From contig JACTNC010000045.1 in NCBI GenBank assembly GCA_014584295.1, forward strand, positions 1 through 64,000: a stretch of DNA of 64,000 nucleotides. The letters are read 5' to 3'. Made by a program: the position numbers and the translations under genes. The stretch is from Verrucomicrobiota bacterium. GTDB lineage: Bacteria; Verrucomicrobiota; Verrucomicrobiia; Opitutales; Opitutaceae. The notes under the pieces are model-generated. The model saw only the letters and a list, made by a program, of their open reading frames with translations. It searched no databases and was not told the DNA's origin. Shown here in pieces: positions 24,591 through 34,046 of the stretch (position 1 is the stretch's first letter; every line of letters begins with the position of its first letter).

Positions 24591-25232
24591 ATGTCTCGAT
24601 TCCAAGTCGCTCCCGTCGCCCTGACGTCACTGTTCATCGTCGCTTTGTCCGGATGTCGGGATCGGGAAATCGTTTCCTATCGCGTCAAGAAGGAGGCAAC
24701 TCACCCGCCGGCGGCAACAGCAGCTCCCGAGCCGGGCGGCGCGAAACTTTCCTCTCCAGATGCATCGTCCTCCATGGCGTCGACGCCCGTGCCCACCGCA
24801 CAGGGAGACGGACTCCAGTGGATAGCTCCGCCCCATTGGACATCGAAGCCTGCTTCGGCGATGCGGCGCGCAACCTATGTCATCCCCGGAGGGAACGGCA
24901 CCAACGGTGAACTTGCCGTCACTGCATTTCCCGGAAACGTCGGCGGAAATCTCGCCAACGTGAACCGCTGGCGCGGCCAGATCCAACTCGAGCCCGTGGG
25001 CGAACAGGAACTCGCGAAGCTCCTCAATCACCTTGATGCAGGCAGCCTTCACATCGACGTGGTCGACATCAGGGCCGACACGGGCTCCGATCCCCAGCGG
25101 ATCATCGGAGCGATCGTTCCCCTCGACGGCAGTACATGGTTTTTCAAGTTCAGCGGACCTGATTCGCTTCTTACCGCTGAAAAGCCGGCGATCATCGAAT
25201 TCCTGAAAACCATCCGTCCTGCAAAATCATGA
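24591..25232 (+). CDS. Hypothetical lipoprotein, first gene of a cytochrome c maturation operon
   Basis: 213 residues. The signal peptide ends in a lipobox, IVALSGC (Cys22). A proline/alanine/serine-rich linker follows to about residue 75, and then a beta-rich domain of about 135 residues containing LQWIAPPHWTSK, GNGTNGELAVTAFPGNVGGN and VNRWRGQIQL. I do not recognise a characterised family. The stop overlaps resB as ATGA, and resB overlaps ccsA as ATGA, so the three products are likely coupled in translation. A role near cytochrome c assembly in the periplasm is inferred from this only. Confidence 0.75.
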   Translation: MSRFQVAPVALTSLFIVALSGCRDREIVSYRVKKEATHPPAATAAPEPGGAKLSSPDASSSMASTPVPTAQGDGLQWIAPPHWTSKPASAMRRATYVIPGGNGTNGELAVTAFPGNVGGNLANVNRWRGQIQLEPVGEQELAKLLNHLDAGSLHIDVVDIRADTGSDPQRIIGAIVPLDGSTWFFKFSGPDSLLTAEKPAIIEFLKTIRPAKS

Positions 25233-26449
25233 GCGAAATCCGCAATGCCTTTGTCGCCTTCTTCACGTCGCTCAAGCTGACGGTGGTTCTCCTCGCCCTA
25301 TCGATCATTCTCGTTTTCTGGGCGACACTCGCTCAGGTCAAACTGGGCATCTGGGGTGTGCAGCAGGAGTTTTTTCGGACCTTCTTCGTGCTTGGAAAAA
25401 TCCCCGGCACGGAAATTCCGCTCCCTCTCTTCCCAGGCGGCTACACACTCGGCGGCTTTCTTCTGATCAACCTGCTCGCGGCGCACGCCTACCGCTTCAA
25501 GTTCAGCCTGAAGAAGTCCGGCATTCTGCTCACCCACTTCGGCCTCATTCTCCTCCTACTGGGTGAATTGGCCACGAGCCTTTGGCAGAAGGAATTCATG
25601 ATGCGCCTCGATGAAGGGCAGACGGGCAACTACGCCGAGAGCACACGCGAGACCGAACTCGCAATCGTCAATGTGAGCGATCCCGTTTGGGATGACGTCG
25701 TCGCGATTCCCACGGAGCGCATCTCGTCCCTCGACACAATCCAGCATCCCGGCCTGCCGTTTCGTGTGGTGACACGCGCCTACTATCCCAACGCGATTGT
25801 GGATGCGTTGCCATCGCAAACAGAGCCTTCAAAGATCCCTGAATTGCCCGTTCGGGCGACCCGCGACATCGGCACACGCTCGGTTGTCCGTCCCCAGCCC
25901 ATCACCTACCGTGAGGACCAACGGAACTGGCCTACGGCCTTTGTAGAACTCGTCGGACCCGAGGGTTCACTGGGTACATGGATGCTCTCAGCCATGCTCA
26001 TCAACCCGCAGACCTTCGAGTACGGTGGGCGGACATGGACGATGCAGATCCGCCCCGAGAGGAAGTACCTGCCGTTTTCACTCACGCTTCTCGATTTCAG
26101 CCACGACCGCTACGCTGGCACAAACATCCCGAAGAACTTTTCGAGCCGCCTGCACCTTCACACCGATGACGGGCGCGACGACCGCGACGTCCTGATCTAC
26201 ATGAACAATCCACTGCGTGCCGGGGGCATGACCTTCTACCAGGCCAGTTTCGACAACGACGACAAGACCACGATCCTCCAGGTCGTGCGCAACCCGGGCT
26301 GGCTCGTCCCGTACATTGCCTGCGTCGCGATGGCCGCCGGAATGGTGATCCAGTTCTGCATGCACCTCGTCGGTTTCGCCCGCAAACGTTCCAAGGCCAG
26401 TACCCGGGCCATTGCCCGCACTTCCCCCTCAGCCAGCCCGTTGACATGA
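25229..26449 (+). CDS. resB: Cytochrome c biogenesis protein ResB
   Basis: System II heme-handling membrane protein, 406 residues. Membrane segments are near residues 15-35, 65-85, 95-115 and 370-390. A large periplasmic domain separates the last two. Landmarks are FTSLKLTVVLLALSIILVFWATLAQV and YMNNPLRAGGMTFYQASF. It works with CcsA to export heme and attach it to apocytochromes c. Overlaps the lipoprotein upstream and ccsA downstream by 4 bases each. Confidence 0.92.
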   Translation: MSEIRNAFVAFFTSLKLTVVLLALSIILVFWATLAQVKLGIWGVQQEFFRTFFVLGKIPGTEIPLPLFPGGYTLGGFLLINLLAAHAYRFKFSLKKSGILLTHFGLILLLLGELATSLWQKEFMMRLDEGQTGNYAESTRETELAIVNVSDPVWDDVVAIPTERISSLDTIQHPGLPFRVVTRAYYPNAIVDALPSQTEPSKIPELPVRATRDIGTRSVVRPQPITYREDQRNWPTAFVELVGPEGSLGTWMLSAMLINPQTFEYGGRTWTMQIRPERKYLPFSLTLLDFSHDRYAGTNIPKNFSSRLHLHTDDGRDDRDVLIYMNNPLRAGGMTFYQASFDNDDKTTILQVVRNPGWLVPYIACVAMAAGMVIQFCMHLVGFARKRSKASTRAIARTSPSASPLT

Positions 26450-28446
26450 GCACCACCTCCGCCGTTGCCTCGACGCAACAACGCCCGGCATCAAGTCCTC
26501 CTCCTCCCGCACCGCCGCCGCGCAACAAATTTGCCGGCTGGGTCGCGGCAGCCGCCGTTATCCTCGGCCTGGGTTACCTGATCAGCCCTCTGTTCAAGCA
26601 GGACACTGCCGGTGGTTTTGATTACGTGGGATTCGGCCGTCTTCCCATTCTCGTCAACGGACGGCTCAAGCCAATGGATTCCGTCGCGCGGACCTCGCTC
26701 CTGATGCTTCAGGACCGTCAACGCGTGAGTTCCCCCACAACCGGAAACCTTGTCGATTCGCCCGACGAATGGCTGCTCGACGTGCTTTTCCGGCCAGAAA
26801 TCGCGGACACCTATCCAGTCTTTGCAATCGACAACCCCGACCTGCTTTCGCTTCTCGGTTTCACCGAGGAATCGTTGAAGATCAACTACACAAAATCGGC
26901 CCATCGCATCCTGGCTACGGTCGGTTTCATGCCTGGCACCTATCGTCGATTCTCGTACAAACAGCTCGAATCCAAGCTGGCCGAAATCGACCGGCAGTCT
27001 CGCCTGGCCGAGCCAACAGAGCAATCCCTGCGCACGCCGTTTCAAAAAGGGGTCATTGAACTTCGAGACCGGTTGGTCCTGTACAACCGCCTCAAACACT
27101 CGCTGATTCCGCCCGGCAGCACAAATCCTCTCTCCGAGTATGATGCGTTTGTGAAAGGTATTCCAGCAGGGGCCGCCGCGATACGCGCGCGCCAGCAGGG
27201 TCAATCCCACGACGAGGCCGCCGCCCGCGCGACGCTCGAGGCCGCGCAGCGCTACGAATTCATGGGGCGCATGGGTTATCTGCTGGCCATACCCCCGCTC
27301 GCGGGCTCAACCGATCCAAACGCATGGAAATCCGCCGGGAACGCCCTCCTCGAATCCTTCCAAACAGGCGACATCAATCCGACGGTGCTCGCCTATGCAG
27401 GCATGGCGACCGCTTGGCGAAACCGCCAGGTCGAACAATTCAACACCATAGTGAAAATGTTCCGCGAGATTCTCGTGAAGCGTTTTCCCGAGCGCGTCTC
27501 GAAGACGGATGCCGAGGTGCGCTTCAACTCCGCCGAGCCGTTTCTCCGATCGATGACCCTGTACGGGGTGATCTTTTTCCTCGGCATTCTTTCGTGGATG
27601 CGCGCACCGGATCTGCTGGGGCGATCCGCATTCGCGCTTCTCATCCTCGCATGGCTCGCAACAACCGTCGGCATCGGCACCCGAATGTGGCTGGAAGGTC
27701 GGCCTCCGGTGACTAATCTCTACTCGTCCGCACTCTTCGTCGGCTGGGCCGCCGTCGGACTCTGTGTGCTGCTGGAGCGATTGTACCGCAATGGACTGGG
27801 TCTCGTCGCAGGAGGAATGATCGGCTTCGCCACGCTTCTGATCGCGCACCACCTGTCGCTCTCGGGTGACACTCTCGAAATGATGCGAGCCGTGCTGGAC
27901 TCGAACTTCTGGCTGGCAACCCATGTGGTCACCATCACCGTCGGTTACTCGGCAACCTATCTCGCGGGATTTCTCGCCTTCATCTATGTCGTGCGAGGTG
28001 TCTTCACGAACGGCCTCGACGCTGGCACCTCCAGTGCGATCAAGAGCATGGTGTACGGCATCATTTGTTTCGCAGCCCTGTTCAGCCTCGTCGGCACCAT
28101 CCTGGGCGGCATCTGGGCTGACCAGTCCTGGGGCCGGTTCTGGGGATGGGATCCCAAGGAAAACGGCGCCCTCATCATCGTGATCTGGAACGCCCTCATC
28201 CTGCACGCCCGCTGGGGCGGTTGGGTGAAGACCCGCGGGCTCATGGCCCTCGCCATATTCGGCAATATTGTCACGAGCTGGAGCTGGTTCGGCACCAACA
28301 TGCTTGGAGTGGGCCTCCACAGCTATGGGTTCATGGAGGCAGCATTCTATTGGCTGCTGGCATTCTGCATCACCCAACTCGCCCTCATCGGAGTCGCGAA
28401 CATCCCCCTGAGGTACTGGCGCAGCGGTCGCCACCTCTCCGCGTAA
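26446..28446 (+). CDS. ccsA: Cytochrome c biogenesis protein CcsA/ResC
   Basis: 666 residues. The N-terminal 350 residues hold one anchor and a soluble, periplasmic-type domain. The C-terminal half is the multi-pass CcsA core. The heme-binding WWD-type motif is GGIWADQSWGRFWGWDPKENG, with conserved histidines nearby (HVVTITVG, HARWGGW, HSYGF). CcsA delivers heme to CxxCH sites as part of System II. The long N-terminal extension is found in Bacteroidota/Verrucomicrobiota-type proteins. The gene converges with menB, with a hairpin between them. Confidence 0.93.
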   Translation: MSTTSAVASTQQRPASSPPPPAPPPRNKFAGWVAAAAVILGLGYLISPLFKQDTAGGFDYVGFGRLPILVNGRLKPMDSVARTSLLMLQDRQRVSSPTTGNLVDSPDEWLLDVLFRPEIADTYPVFAIDNPDLLSLLGFTEESLKINYTKSAHRILATVGFMPGTYRRFSYKQLESKLAEIDRQSRLAEPTEQSLRTPFQKGVIELRDRLVLYNRLKHSLIPPGSTNPLSEYDAFVKGIPAGAAAIRARQQGQSHDEAAARATLEAAQRYEFMGRMGYLLAIPPLAGSTDPNAWKSAGNALLESFQTGDINPTVLAYAGMATAWRNRQVEQFNTIVKMFREILVKRFPERVSKTDAEVRFNSAEPFLRSMTLYGVIFFLGILSWMRAPDLLGRSAFALLILAWLATTVGIGTRMWLEGRPPVTNLYSSALFVGWAAVGLCVLLERLYRNGLGLVAGGMIGFATLLIAHHLSLSGDTLEMMRAVLDSNFWLATHVVTITVGYSATYLAGFLAFIYVVRGVFTNGLDAGTSSAIKSMVYGIICFAALFSLVGTILGGIWADQSWGRFWGWDPKENGALIIVIWNALILHARWGGWVKTRGLMALAIFGNIVTSWSWFGTNMLGVGLHSYGFMEAAFYWLLAFCITQLALIGVANIPLRYWRSGRHLSA

Positions 28447-28457
28447 AGATCGCCAAA

Positions 28458-28485
28458 GCGGGCGCCGTTTTCAGTCGACGCCCGC
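28458..28485. terminator. Hairpin between convergent ccsA and menB
   Basis: GCGGGCG and CGCCCGC pair across a 14-base loop in the gap between two converging genes. There is no strong T-run on either side, so termination efficiency is doubtful, although the position suits a shared terminator. Confidence 0.5.
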
Positions 28486-28491
28486 CAAAGG

Positions 28492-29328
28492 CTACGGAAG
28501 CCAGGGAAAATTTCTTGAGTTGGGCTTCCGCTTCTGGCGCTGCGCGCCGTGAAATTCCTTGGCCTCCTCGCTCATATAGTAAAGCAGCGTCGCGTTGCCG
28601 GCCAGTTCCTGGATGCCTGCCTGCCCATCCAGATCGGCATTGAACGCACTCTTCAGGGACCGAATCGCTAGCGGACTGTGCGCAAGGATCTCCCGGCCCC
28701 ATTTGACCCCCTCCGCCTCCAGCTCCGCCAACGGCACCACCGCATTGATCAACCCCATGTCGAGCGCCTGCTGCGCATTGTATTGACGACACAGATACCA
28801 GATCTCGCGCGCTTTTTTCTGTCCGACGAGCCGGGCGAGGTAGCTTGAGCCAAACCCAGCATCAAAGCTGCCCATGCGCGGGCCCACCTGGCCAAAGATG
28901 GCGTTGTCGGCGCCGATCGTCAGATCGCAGACGACGTGGAGCACATGCCCCCCACCGATCGCATACCCCGCAACGAGAGCAATCACAACCTTCGGGATCG
29001 AGCGTATCAGTTTCTGGAGATCGAGAACGTTCAGCCGGGGCACACCGTCCCCACCAACATAGCCGGCATGCCCACGAACCGACTGATCGCCCCCGGCACA
29101 AAAAGCGTACTTCCCATCCGTATGCGGCCCAGCTCCGGTCAGCAGAATCACGCCGATGCGTGGGTCCTCCCGGGCATCTATGAACGCGTCATACATTTGA
29201 AAGACCGTCTCCGGCGTGAAGGCGTTCCTCCGATGCGGCCGGTTGATCGTCACTTTGGCGATCCCGTCCATCTTGTGATAGAGAATATCCGAGTAAGTCT
29301 TGGCGGCTTTCCACTCCAACGAATTCAT
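28492..29328 (-). CDS. menB: 1,4-dihydroxy-2-naphthoyl-CoA synthase
   Basis: Menaquinone pathway enzyme of the crotonase family, closing the second ring of o-succinylbenzoyl-CoA. 278 residues, usual length. Features are ITINRP-type start ([17 protein letters not shown]), [39 protein letters not shown] and [21 protein letters not shown]. The last carries the MenB-specific SFDAG motif. menD lies 2 kb away, so the naphthoquinone genes are grouped but not adjacent. kup is divergent. Confidence 0.95.
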   Translation of the reverse strand: MNSLEWKAAKTYSDILYHKMDGIAKVTINRPHRRNAFTPETVFQMYDAFIDAREDPRIGVILLTGAGPHTDGKYAFCAGGDQSVRGHAGYVGGDGVPRLNVLDLQKLIRSIPKVVIALVAGYAIGGGHVLHVVCDLTIGADNAIFGQVGPRMGSFDAGFGSSYLARLVGQKKAREIWYLCRQYNAQQALDMGLINAVVPLAELEAEGVKWGREILAHSPLAIRSLKSAFNADLDGQAGIQELAGNATLLYYMSEEAKEFHGAQRQKRKPNSRNFPWLP

Positions 29329-29437
29329 AGGGATTCCACTCTGGATGCCTCAGGACGCAGGTCAATGCACCACAGTTGCAACCGGCCGGTTATAAAGCGA
29401 GAAATGGGCTTGGAGCGCGGGGATTGTTGAAGAAACA

Positions 29438-31342
29438 ATGTCGTCCATGTCGGAACCGCCCGCTCAATCCAAGTCCAAGCGTGGTGTTCAGTTCGCCATG
29501 CTCACCGGCGCGCTCGGCGTGGTATTTGGCGACATCGGCACGAGTCCGCTCTATGCGTTTCGTGAATCGATCGAACATCTCGCTCCGGCGGATCGCATCG
29601 GCGGCGTGATGGGCGTGCTTTCCCTCATCTTCTGGTCTCTCCTGATCGTGGTGAGCGTCAAGTACATCACGGTTGTGATGCGCGCAGGGAATCACGGTGA
29701 GGGGGGCATCTTTGCCCTGCTGGCGTTGAGCGGATTGGAACGCGCGAGACATTCAACCGGCAGGATCGGTTTCGGTGTCACGCTCGTCCTTCTTGGAGCT
29801 TCCATGCTCTGTGGAGAAGGCGTAATCACCCCAGCCATCTCCGTGCTAAGCGCGGCGGAGGGGTTGAAGCTGGTGCTGCCTGCCTCGGAGGCCTATGTTG
29901 TCCCAACCTGCATCGCCATCCTTGTTGCCCTATACTGGGTGCAACACAAGGGAACCCATCGTATTGGTCAGTTGTTCGGTCCCATCATGACCGCCTGGTT
30001 CCTTGTGCTTGGGATACTGGGTATTACTCATATTCTGGACACGCCGGCGATCCTCAGGGCCCTTAACCCGGGGCACGCCTACATGCTCCTCCAGAATCAT
30101 CCGCGAGAGGCGACGGGCATCCTGGGTTCTGTCGTGCTGGCGATCACCGGGGTTGAAGCCCTCTACGCGGACATGGGACACTTTGGTCGACCCGCGATCC
30201 TTCGTGCGTGGTACACCCTCGTGCTTCCCGGGCTTGCGTTGAATTACTTTGGACAGGGCGCCTACGTTCTCTCGCATCCGTATGACAACGGAAATCCCTT
30301 TCTCTCGCTCGCCCCCGAAGGTACGGCGCGCACCGCCCTTCTCATCCTGTCGGTCATTGCCGCGGTCATCGCAAGCCAGGCCTTGATATCAGGCACTTTC
30401 TCCCTCGTGAGGCAGGCCATCCAACTCGGGTATTTTCCCCGTCTGCGTGTGCGTCACACCAATGCCGAGCATCGGGGCCAGATCTATGTCCCATTGGTCA
30501 ACACGTGCATGGCCATCGCCTCGATCGCAACGGTGCTCATGTTCAAGACGTCCTCCGCGCTGGCCGGTGCCTACGGCATCGCCGTCACGGCGACCATGTC
30601 CGTGACGACCTTTGCACTCTTTTTTGTCGCGCGAAAATCCTGGCGCTGGTCCTTCGGTGCTGCCCTGGCGATGTGCACGTGTTTCGCGGCGGTGGACCTT
30701 GGTTTTCTCGCAGCCAACGTTCCGAAGATCATCCACGGCGGATGGCTTCCCCTTGCGCTGGCCGCCGGCATGTTTGCCATCATGCACACGTGGAAGACCG
30801 GAAAGACCGAAATCCGCGAGCGTGTCTACGGCAACGCCATCACCGAGTTGGAGCTTTCGAGCATCGCCAAGAGCAAGAACATCGTGCGTGTTCCCGGGAG
30901 CGCGGTTTTCATGGTGGGAACCCCAAAAGGCACGCCGCTCGCACTGCTCCACCATCTCAAGGCCAACAAGTGCCTTCAGCAAACGGTACTCCTGCTGACA
31001 ATCATCACCGAGGAGGTGCCGTCGGTCGACGACGAGGAACGCATGACACTGAGTTCTATGGGCGAAGGGGTGTGGCGCGCGATCGTGCGTTACGGTTATA
31101 TGGAGCTGCCCGACGTCAGCCGACTCGTCGAACGCATCATGGCTCAGGGCATTCCGGTGAAGCCGCAAAGCACCACTTACTATTTCAATCGCGAGATGAT
31201 CCTCAGCGGCGGCAGCGCGCGCATGTTCCAGTGGCAAAAAAATCTCTACGCCTTCCTCAGCCGCAATGCGACCTCCGTCAAGGACTACTACCGCATCGCC
31301 CCCACACAGATCATCGAGATCGGATTGCCGGTCCAGTTGTAG
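29438..31342 (+). CDS. kup: Low-affinity potassium transporter Kup
   Basis: 634 residues: about 12 membrane segments in the first 440, then a soluble C-terminal domain of about 190. Signature motifs are GVVFGDIGTSPLYAFRES near the start, GEGVITPAISVLSAAEGL and GIAVTATMSVTTFALFF. The protein takes up K+ together with protons. Start choice is the ATG at 29438. It stands between menB and menD without overlap, unrelated to menaquinone. Confidence 0.95.
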   Translation: MSSMSEPPAQSKSKRGVQFAMLTGALGVVFGDIGTSPLYAFRESIEHLAPADRIGGVMGVLSLIFWSLLIVVSVKYITVVMRAGNHGEGGIFALLALSGLERARHSTGRIGFGVTLVLLGASMLCGEGVITPAISVLSAAEGLKLVLPASEAYVVPTCIAILVALYWVQHKGTHRIGQLFGPIMTAWFLVLGILGITHILDTPAILRALNPGHAYMLLQNHPREATGILGSVVLAITGVEALYADMGHFGRPAILRAWYTLVLPGLALNYFGQGAYVLSHPYDNGNPFLSLAPEGTARTALLILSVIAAVIASQALISGTFSLVRQAIQLGYFPRLRVRHTNAEHRGQIYVPLVNTCMAIASIATVLMFKTSSALAGAYGIAVTATMSVTTFALFFVARKSWRWSFGAALAMCTCFAAVDLGFLAANVPKIIHGGWLPLALAAGMFAIMHTWKTGKTEIRERVYGNAITELELSSIAKSKNIVRVPGSAVFMVGTPKGTPLALLHHLKANKCLQQTVLLLTIITEEVPSVDDEERMTLSSMGEGVWRAIVRYGYMELPDVSRLVERIMAQGIPVKPQSTTYYFNREMILSGGSARMFQWQKNLYAFLSRNATSVKDYYRIAPTQIIEIGLPVQL

Positions 31343-31445
31343 ACTTGGATTGGCACGCCATGCAGCGATGGCGCGCCCGCCTCCGGAAAGATGCCGATCG
31401 TGCCATCGACAGAAGGCAGTGCAATTCCGGGGTCACAGAATGCAG

Positions 31446-33179
31446 TCATGGCGAGACTTGGTCCGCTACAGACGCAAACAGCTTCTTGCGAAATGCCGCG
31501 TCGGCCCTGCGGTCGGAGCGGATCTCAAGCAGTCGCACGCCTTTGGCCGGCAGCGTCGATATCCGTTGCTCAAAGGTTTTCCAGTCACTGACAAGCTCAT
31601 GCTCGATGCCGTACGTCGCGGCCCATCGGGAAAACTCAACGCCCTGTGGCGTGGCAAAATAATCCTCAAAGGGGGGATCAAACGCCGCTATCGGGAGGTG
31701 TTCAAAAATTCCCCCGCCTCGATTGTTGATCACGACAATCGTCAACGAACCGCGGAACCGGTTGAGAAGGAGCCCGCCGTTTGTGTCATGCAGCAGGGCC
31801 AGATCTCCCGTGAGCAGCACCGACGGCCGATTGTCGTGAGCCATGCCCAAAGCCGAAGACAGCGTGCCGTCGATACCATTGGCACCACGGTTGAACGCCA
31901 GCGTCTGTCGTCGGTGATTCGCAGGCCACAAGTATTCGGCGTCGCGCACTGGCATGCTGCCGGCGACAAAAACAGGTGTGCCCTCGGGAAGCGCCCTGGC
32001 AAGCAGCCACACCGCCTTCCCTTCAAACTGACCACAGTCCTCCATGCCCGCATCCAGCGCGGCACGTGCAACAGCCTCGGCCAGGCGCCAGGAATCCGCA
32101 TAGGCCGGATCTGCCGGCGGAAGCCCTTCCGTCACCATGGTCTCGACGGGCGCGACAATCTGCCTTGTGCGCCCATGCAGGGAGTCTCGGTTGTCCTCGG
32201 TAGGCGACACCAACAACACTTCGCACAGGCTCGATTCCATGAAGGCACGCAGCACCTTGCTGGTCGGCCAGCAACCAAGGCATAGGACCTGACGGGGAAC
32301 GAGTTGCCGCGCTGTCCTCTCCAGCCGGAGGATGGCGTCGTATGTCGTGACGATCACCGCCCGTGGATCCACTTCCTCCGTTCGCAGGGTGGACAGCGCA
32401 TCCGCAAGGATCGGCCAGCCTGTTTCAACGGCAATTCGTCCCACCGCCGTCGCATAGGCCGCGGGATCCTCCGGAACAGCCGCGCCTGCAACGATCAATC
32501 CACGTGCGCTGTTCGCGCGAAGCACAGTCTTGATTTCCGACTTGATCAGTGGAGACGCATCCAGGTGCTCAAAAAAAACGTCCCCTATCCTCTCGTCGAG
32601 TTCTCGTGTCCTGCCGTCGGGAGTTGGAGCAAGCGGATCCCGAAACGGAACATTCAAATGCACGGGGCCTGGAAAGGGACCGCTCGCGCGCCTCCATCCC
32701 TGCGCCACCTGCTGGCGAAGGTACCGCAACCTATCCATGACGGGTTCCGGCACGGCCAACTCATGATACCAGCGGACGTAGCCGCCGTAGAATTTTTGCT
32801 GATCAATTGTCTGACCCGAATGACACGCTCTCAACTCAGGCGGACGATCCGCGGTGAGAATGACCAAGGGGACTCCCGATTCATGCGCCTCTATGATTGC
32901 GGGATAGAAATGCGAACCCGCGGACCCGCTCGTACACACGAGGACCACGGGCTTCCGTGCGCGGCGAGCCAGTCCCAACGCAAAGAATCCCGCAGAGCGT
33001 TCATCGAGCACGGGAATAGTCTCAACACCAGGGTGACGGGTAAGCGCCACAGTCAAGGGTGTGGACCTCGACCCGGGCGAAATCACCGCCTGGCGCATTC
33101 CCAACCGCACCAGCGTTTCAACCATCACGCTGGACCAAACGGTATTCGTGTTGCGGAAGTCGATTGTCGCCAAGCCCAT
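31446..33179 (-). CDS. menD: 2-succinyl-5-enolpyruvyl-6-hydroxy-3-cyclohexene-1-carboxylate synthase
   Basis: Thiamine-diphosphate enzyme committing chorismate/isochorismate to menaquinone. With the ATG at 33179 (MGLATIDFRNTNTVW) it has 577 residues. A TTG at 33239 overlapping the upstream gene is the alternative. Typical motifs are AVISPGSRSTPLTVALTRH, LTADRPPELRACHSGQTIDQ and the diphosphate site VLLTGDLALLHDTNGGLLLN. Downstream of the nuclease-like gene, which may be co-transcribed. Confidence 0.94.
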   Translation of the reverse strand: MGLATIDFRNTNTVWSSVMVETLVRLGMRQAVISPGSRSTPLTVALTRHPGVETIPVLDERSAGFFALGLARRARKPVVLVCTSGSAGSHFYPAIIEAHESGVPLVILTADRPPELRACHSGQTIDQQKFYGGYVRWYHELAVPEPVMDRLRYLRQQVAQGWRRASGPFPGPVHLNVPFRDPLAPTPDGRTRELDERIGDVFFEHLDASPLIKSEIKTVLRANSARGLIVAGAAVPEDPAAYATAVGRIAVETGWPILADALSTLRTEEVDPRAVIVTTYDAILRLERTARQLVPRQVLCLGCWPTSKVLRAFMESSLCEVLLVSPTEDNRDSLHGRTRQIVAPVETMVTEGLPPADPAYADSWRLAEAVARAALDAGMEDCGQFEGKAVWLLARALPEGTPVFVAGSMPVRDAEYLWPANHRRQTLAFNRGANGIDGTLSSALGMAHDNRPSVLLTGDLALLHDTNGGLLLNRFRGSLTIVVINNRGGGIFEHLPIAAFDPPFEDYFATPQGVEFSRWAATYGIEHELVSDWKTFEQRISTLPAKGVRLLEIRSDRRADAAFRKKLFASVADQVSP

Positions 33180-33235
33180 GCCCCGAGCGTTCCAAAAATT
33201 CTTGAAAGTGCAAAGCCCAAGCCGCGTTCCTTCAG

Positions 33236-33961
33236 TCAATCGTCCCTCGGAGTCGCCCGGTTCACCATCCTATGCGCGCGGGATCCGGCCACCGCCAGCG
33301 ATTCCAGCCAGGCGAGGCGAATGGAGGAATCCGTGGCATGCCGGACAGGTAGCAATCGCAATTCGAGCGCTTCCCCCGAACGCACCAGCCATCCCCATCC
33401 GGATGGGACCTCATTCATCTCGATAAGATCCGGTTCCGTGACCAGATACAGGTGGTCAGCCAGCCGGTAGTGCCGCATCCTCGCAAACTTGACGCCATGA
33501 ATCAGCTTCTCCTGCACGGCATCCAGCTCCCGTTCCAGTTTTTCCAGCGTGTCATGTCGGAGTCCTCGAAGATCAAATTCCTCGAACTCCGGGAACAACT
33601 CCTCGCTCCGACGAAGGTCGGGCCTGTGACTGGCGATCAGCGAACGCAGCGAGTGAACCCGCTCGGCCAGCTCCGCGCGACGCCGCCTGAACCGCGGTTC
33701 GTCCGCTTCATCCCGCAGGAAATCCGACCTGGCCTGCTTGCACTCAAAAACCGCGCACACGCCATGATCACCGGTCGGATGTCGGGACAACGCCACAACA
33801 TCCGCACGATACCCGCTTCGAGGTACACGAACCTCAAAACCCGCAAGCGGCAGCCGGTTCGCCAGCGCCCATTCGAACGCGAGCCGCTTCAGTTGCCGAT
33901 GCGCAGGAGTCTCGCCTCCGGGCCTTCCAACAGGCAAGTCCTTTGGTGCATCGTCCTCCAT
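33236..33961 (-). CDS. MmcB-like putative DNA repair nuclease
   Basis: 241 residues. The N-terminal half contains GYRADVVALSRHP and GVCAVFECKQARSDFLRD, the D...E-x-K pattern of MmcB/PD-(D/E)XK folds. A charged coiled-coil segment (about residues 110-165) is inserted or follows, and the end (HYRLADHLYLVTEPDLIE) resembles the family's last strands. MmcB acts in mismatch or lesion repair in Caulobacter. The activity here is inferred. It lies just upstream of menD on the same strand, an odd pairing. Confidence 0.65.
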   Translation of the reverse strand: MEDDAPKDLPVGRPGGETPAHRQLKRLAFEWALANRLPLAGFEVRVPRSGYRADVVALSRHPTGDHGVCAVFECKQARSDFLRDEADEPRFRRRRAELAERVHSLRSLIASHRPDLRRSEELFPEFEEFDLRGLRHDTLEKLERELDAVQEKLIHGVKFARMRHYRLADHLYLVTEPDLIEMNEVPSGWGWLVRSGEALELRLLPVRHATDSSIRLAWLESLAVAGSRAHRMVNRATPRDD

Positions 33962-34046
33962 GGCTGTTCATGAAAAACGGCATCAGTGTCCGGGCAAGCG
34001 CACAGAACGCAGACCTCGTCAGGATCCGGGCGAGGCTTCCCCCCAC

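Noticed and set aside
24266-24637. Minus-strand frame of 123 codons upstream of pxpB, cysteine-rich
   Set aside because: Overlaps the start of the lipoprotein gene, has no ribosome site or family features; could not be supported.
27307-28434. Minus-strand open frame of 375 codons opposite ccsA
   Set aside because: Overlaps the well-supported ccsA core; composition rich in His, Glu, Arg as expected for an antisense shadow.
29329-29437. c-di-AMP riboswitch before kup
   Set aside because: The gap is 109 bases, shared with menB, without the expected motifs.
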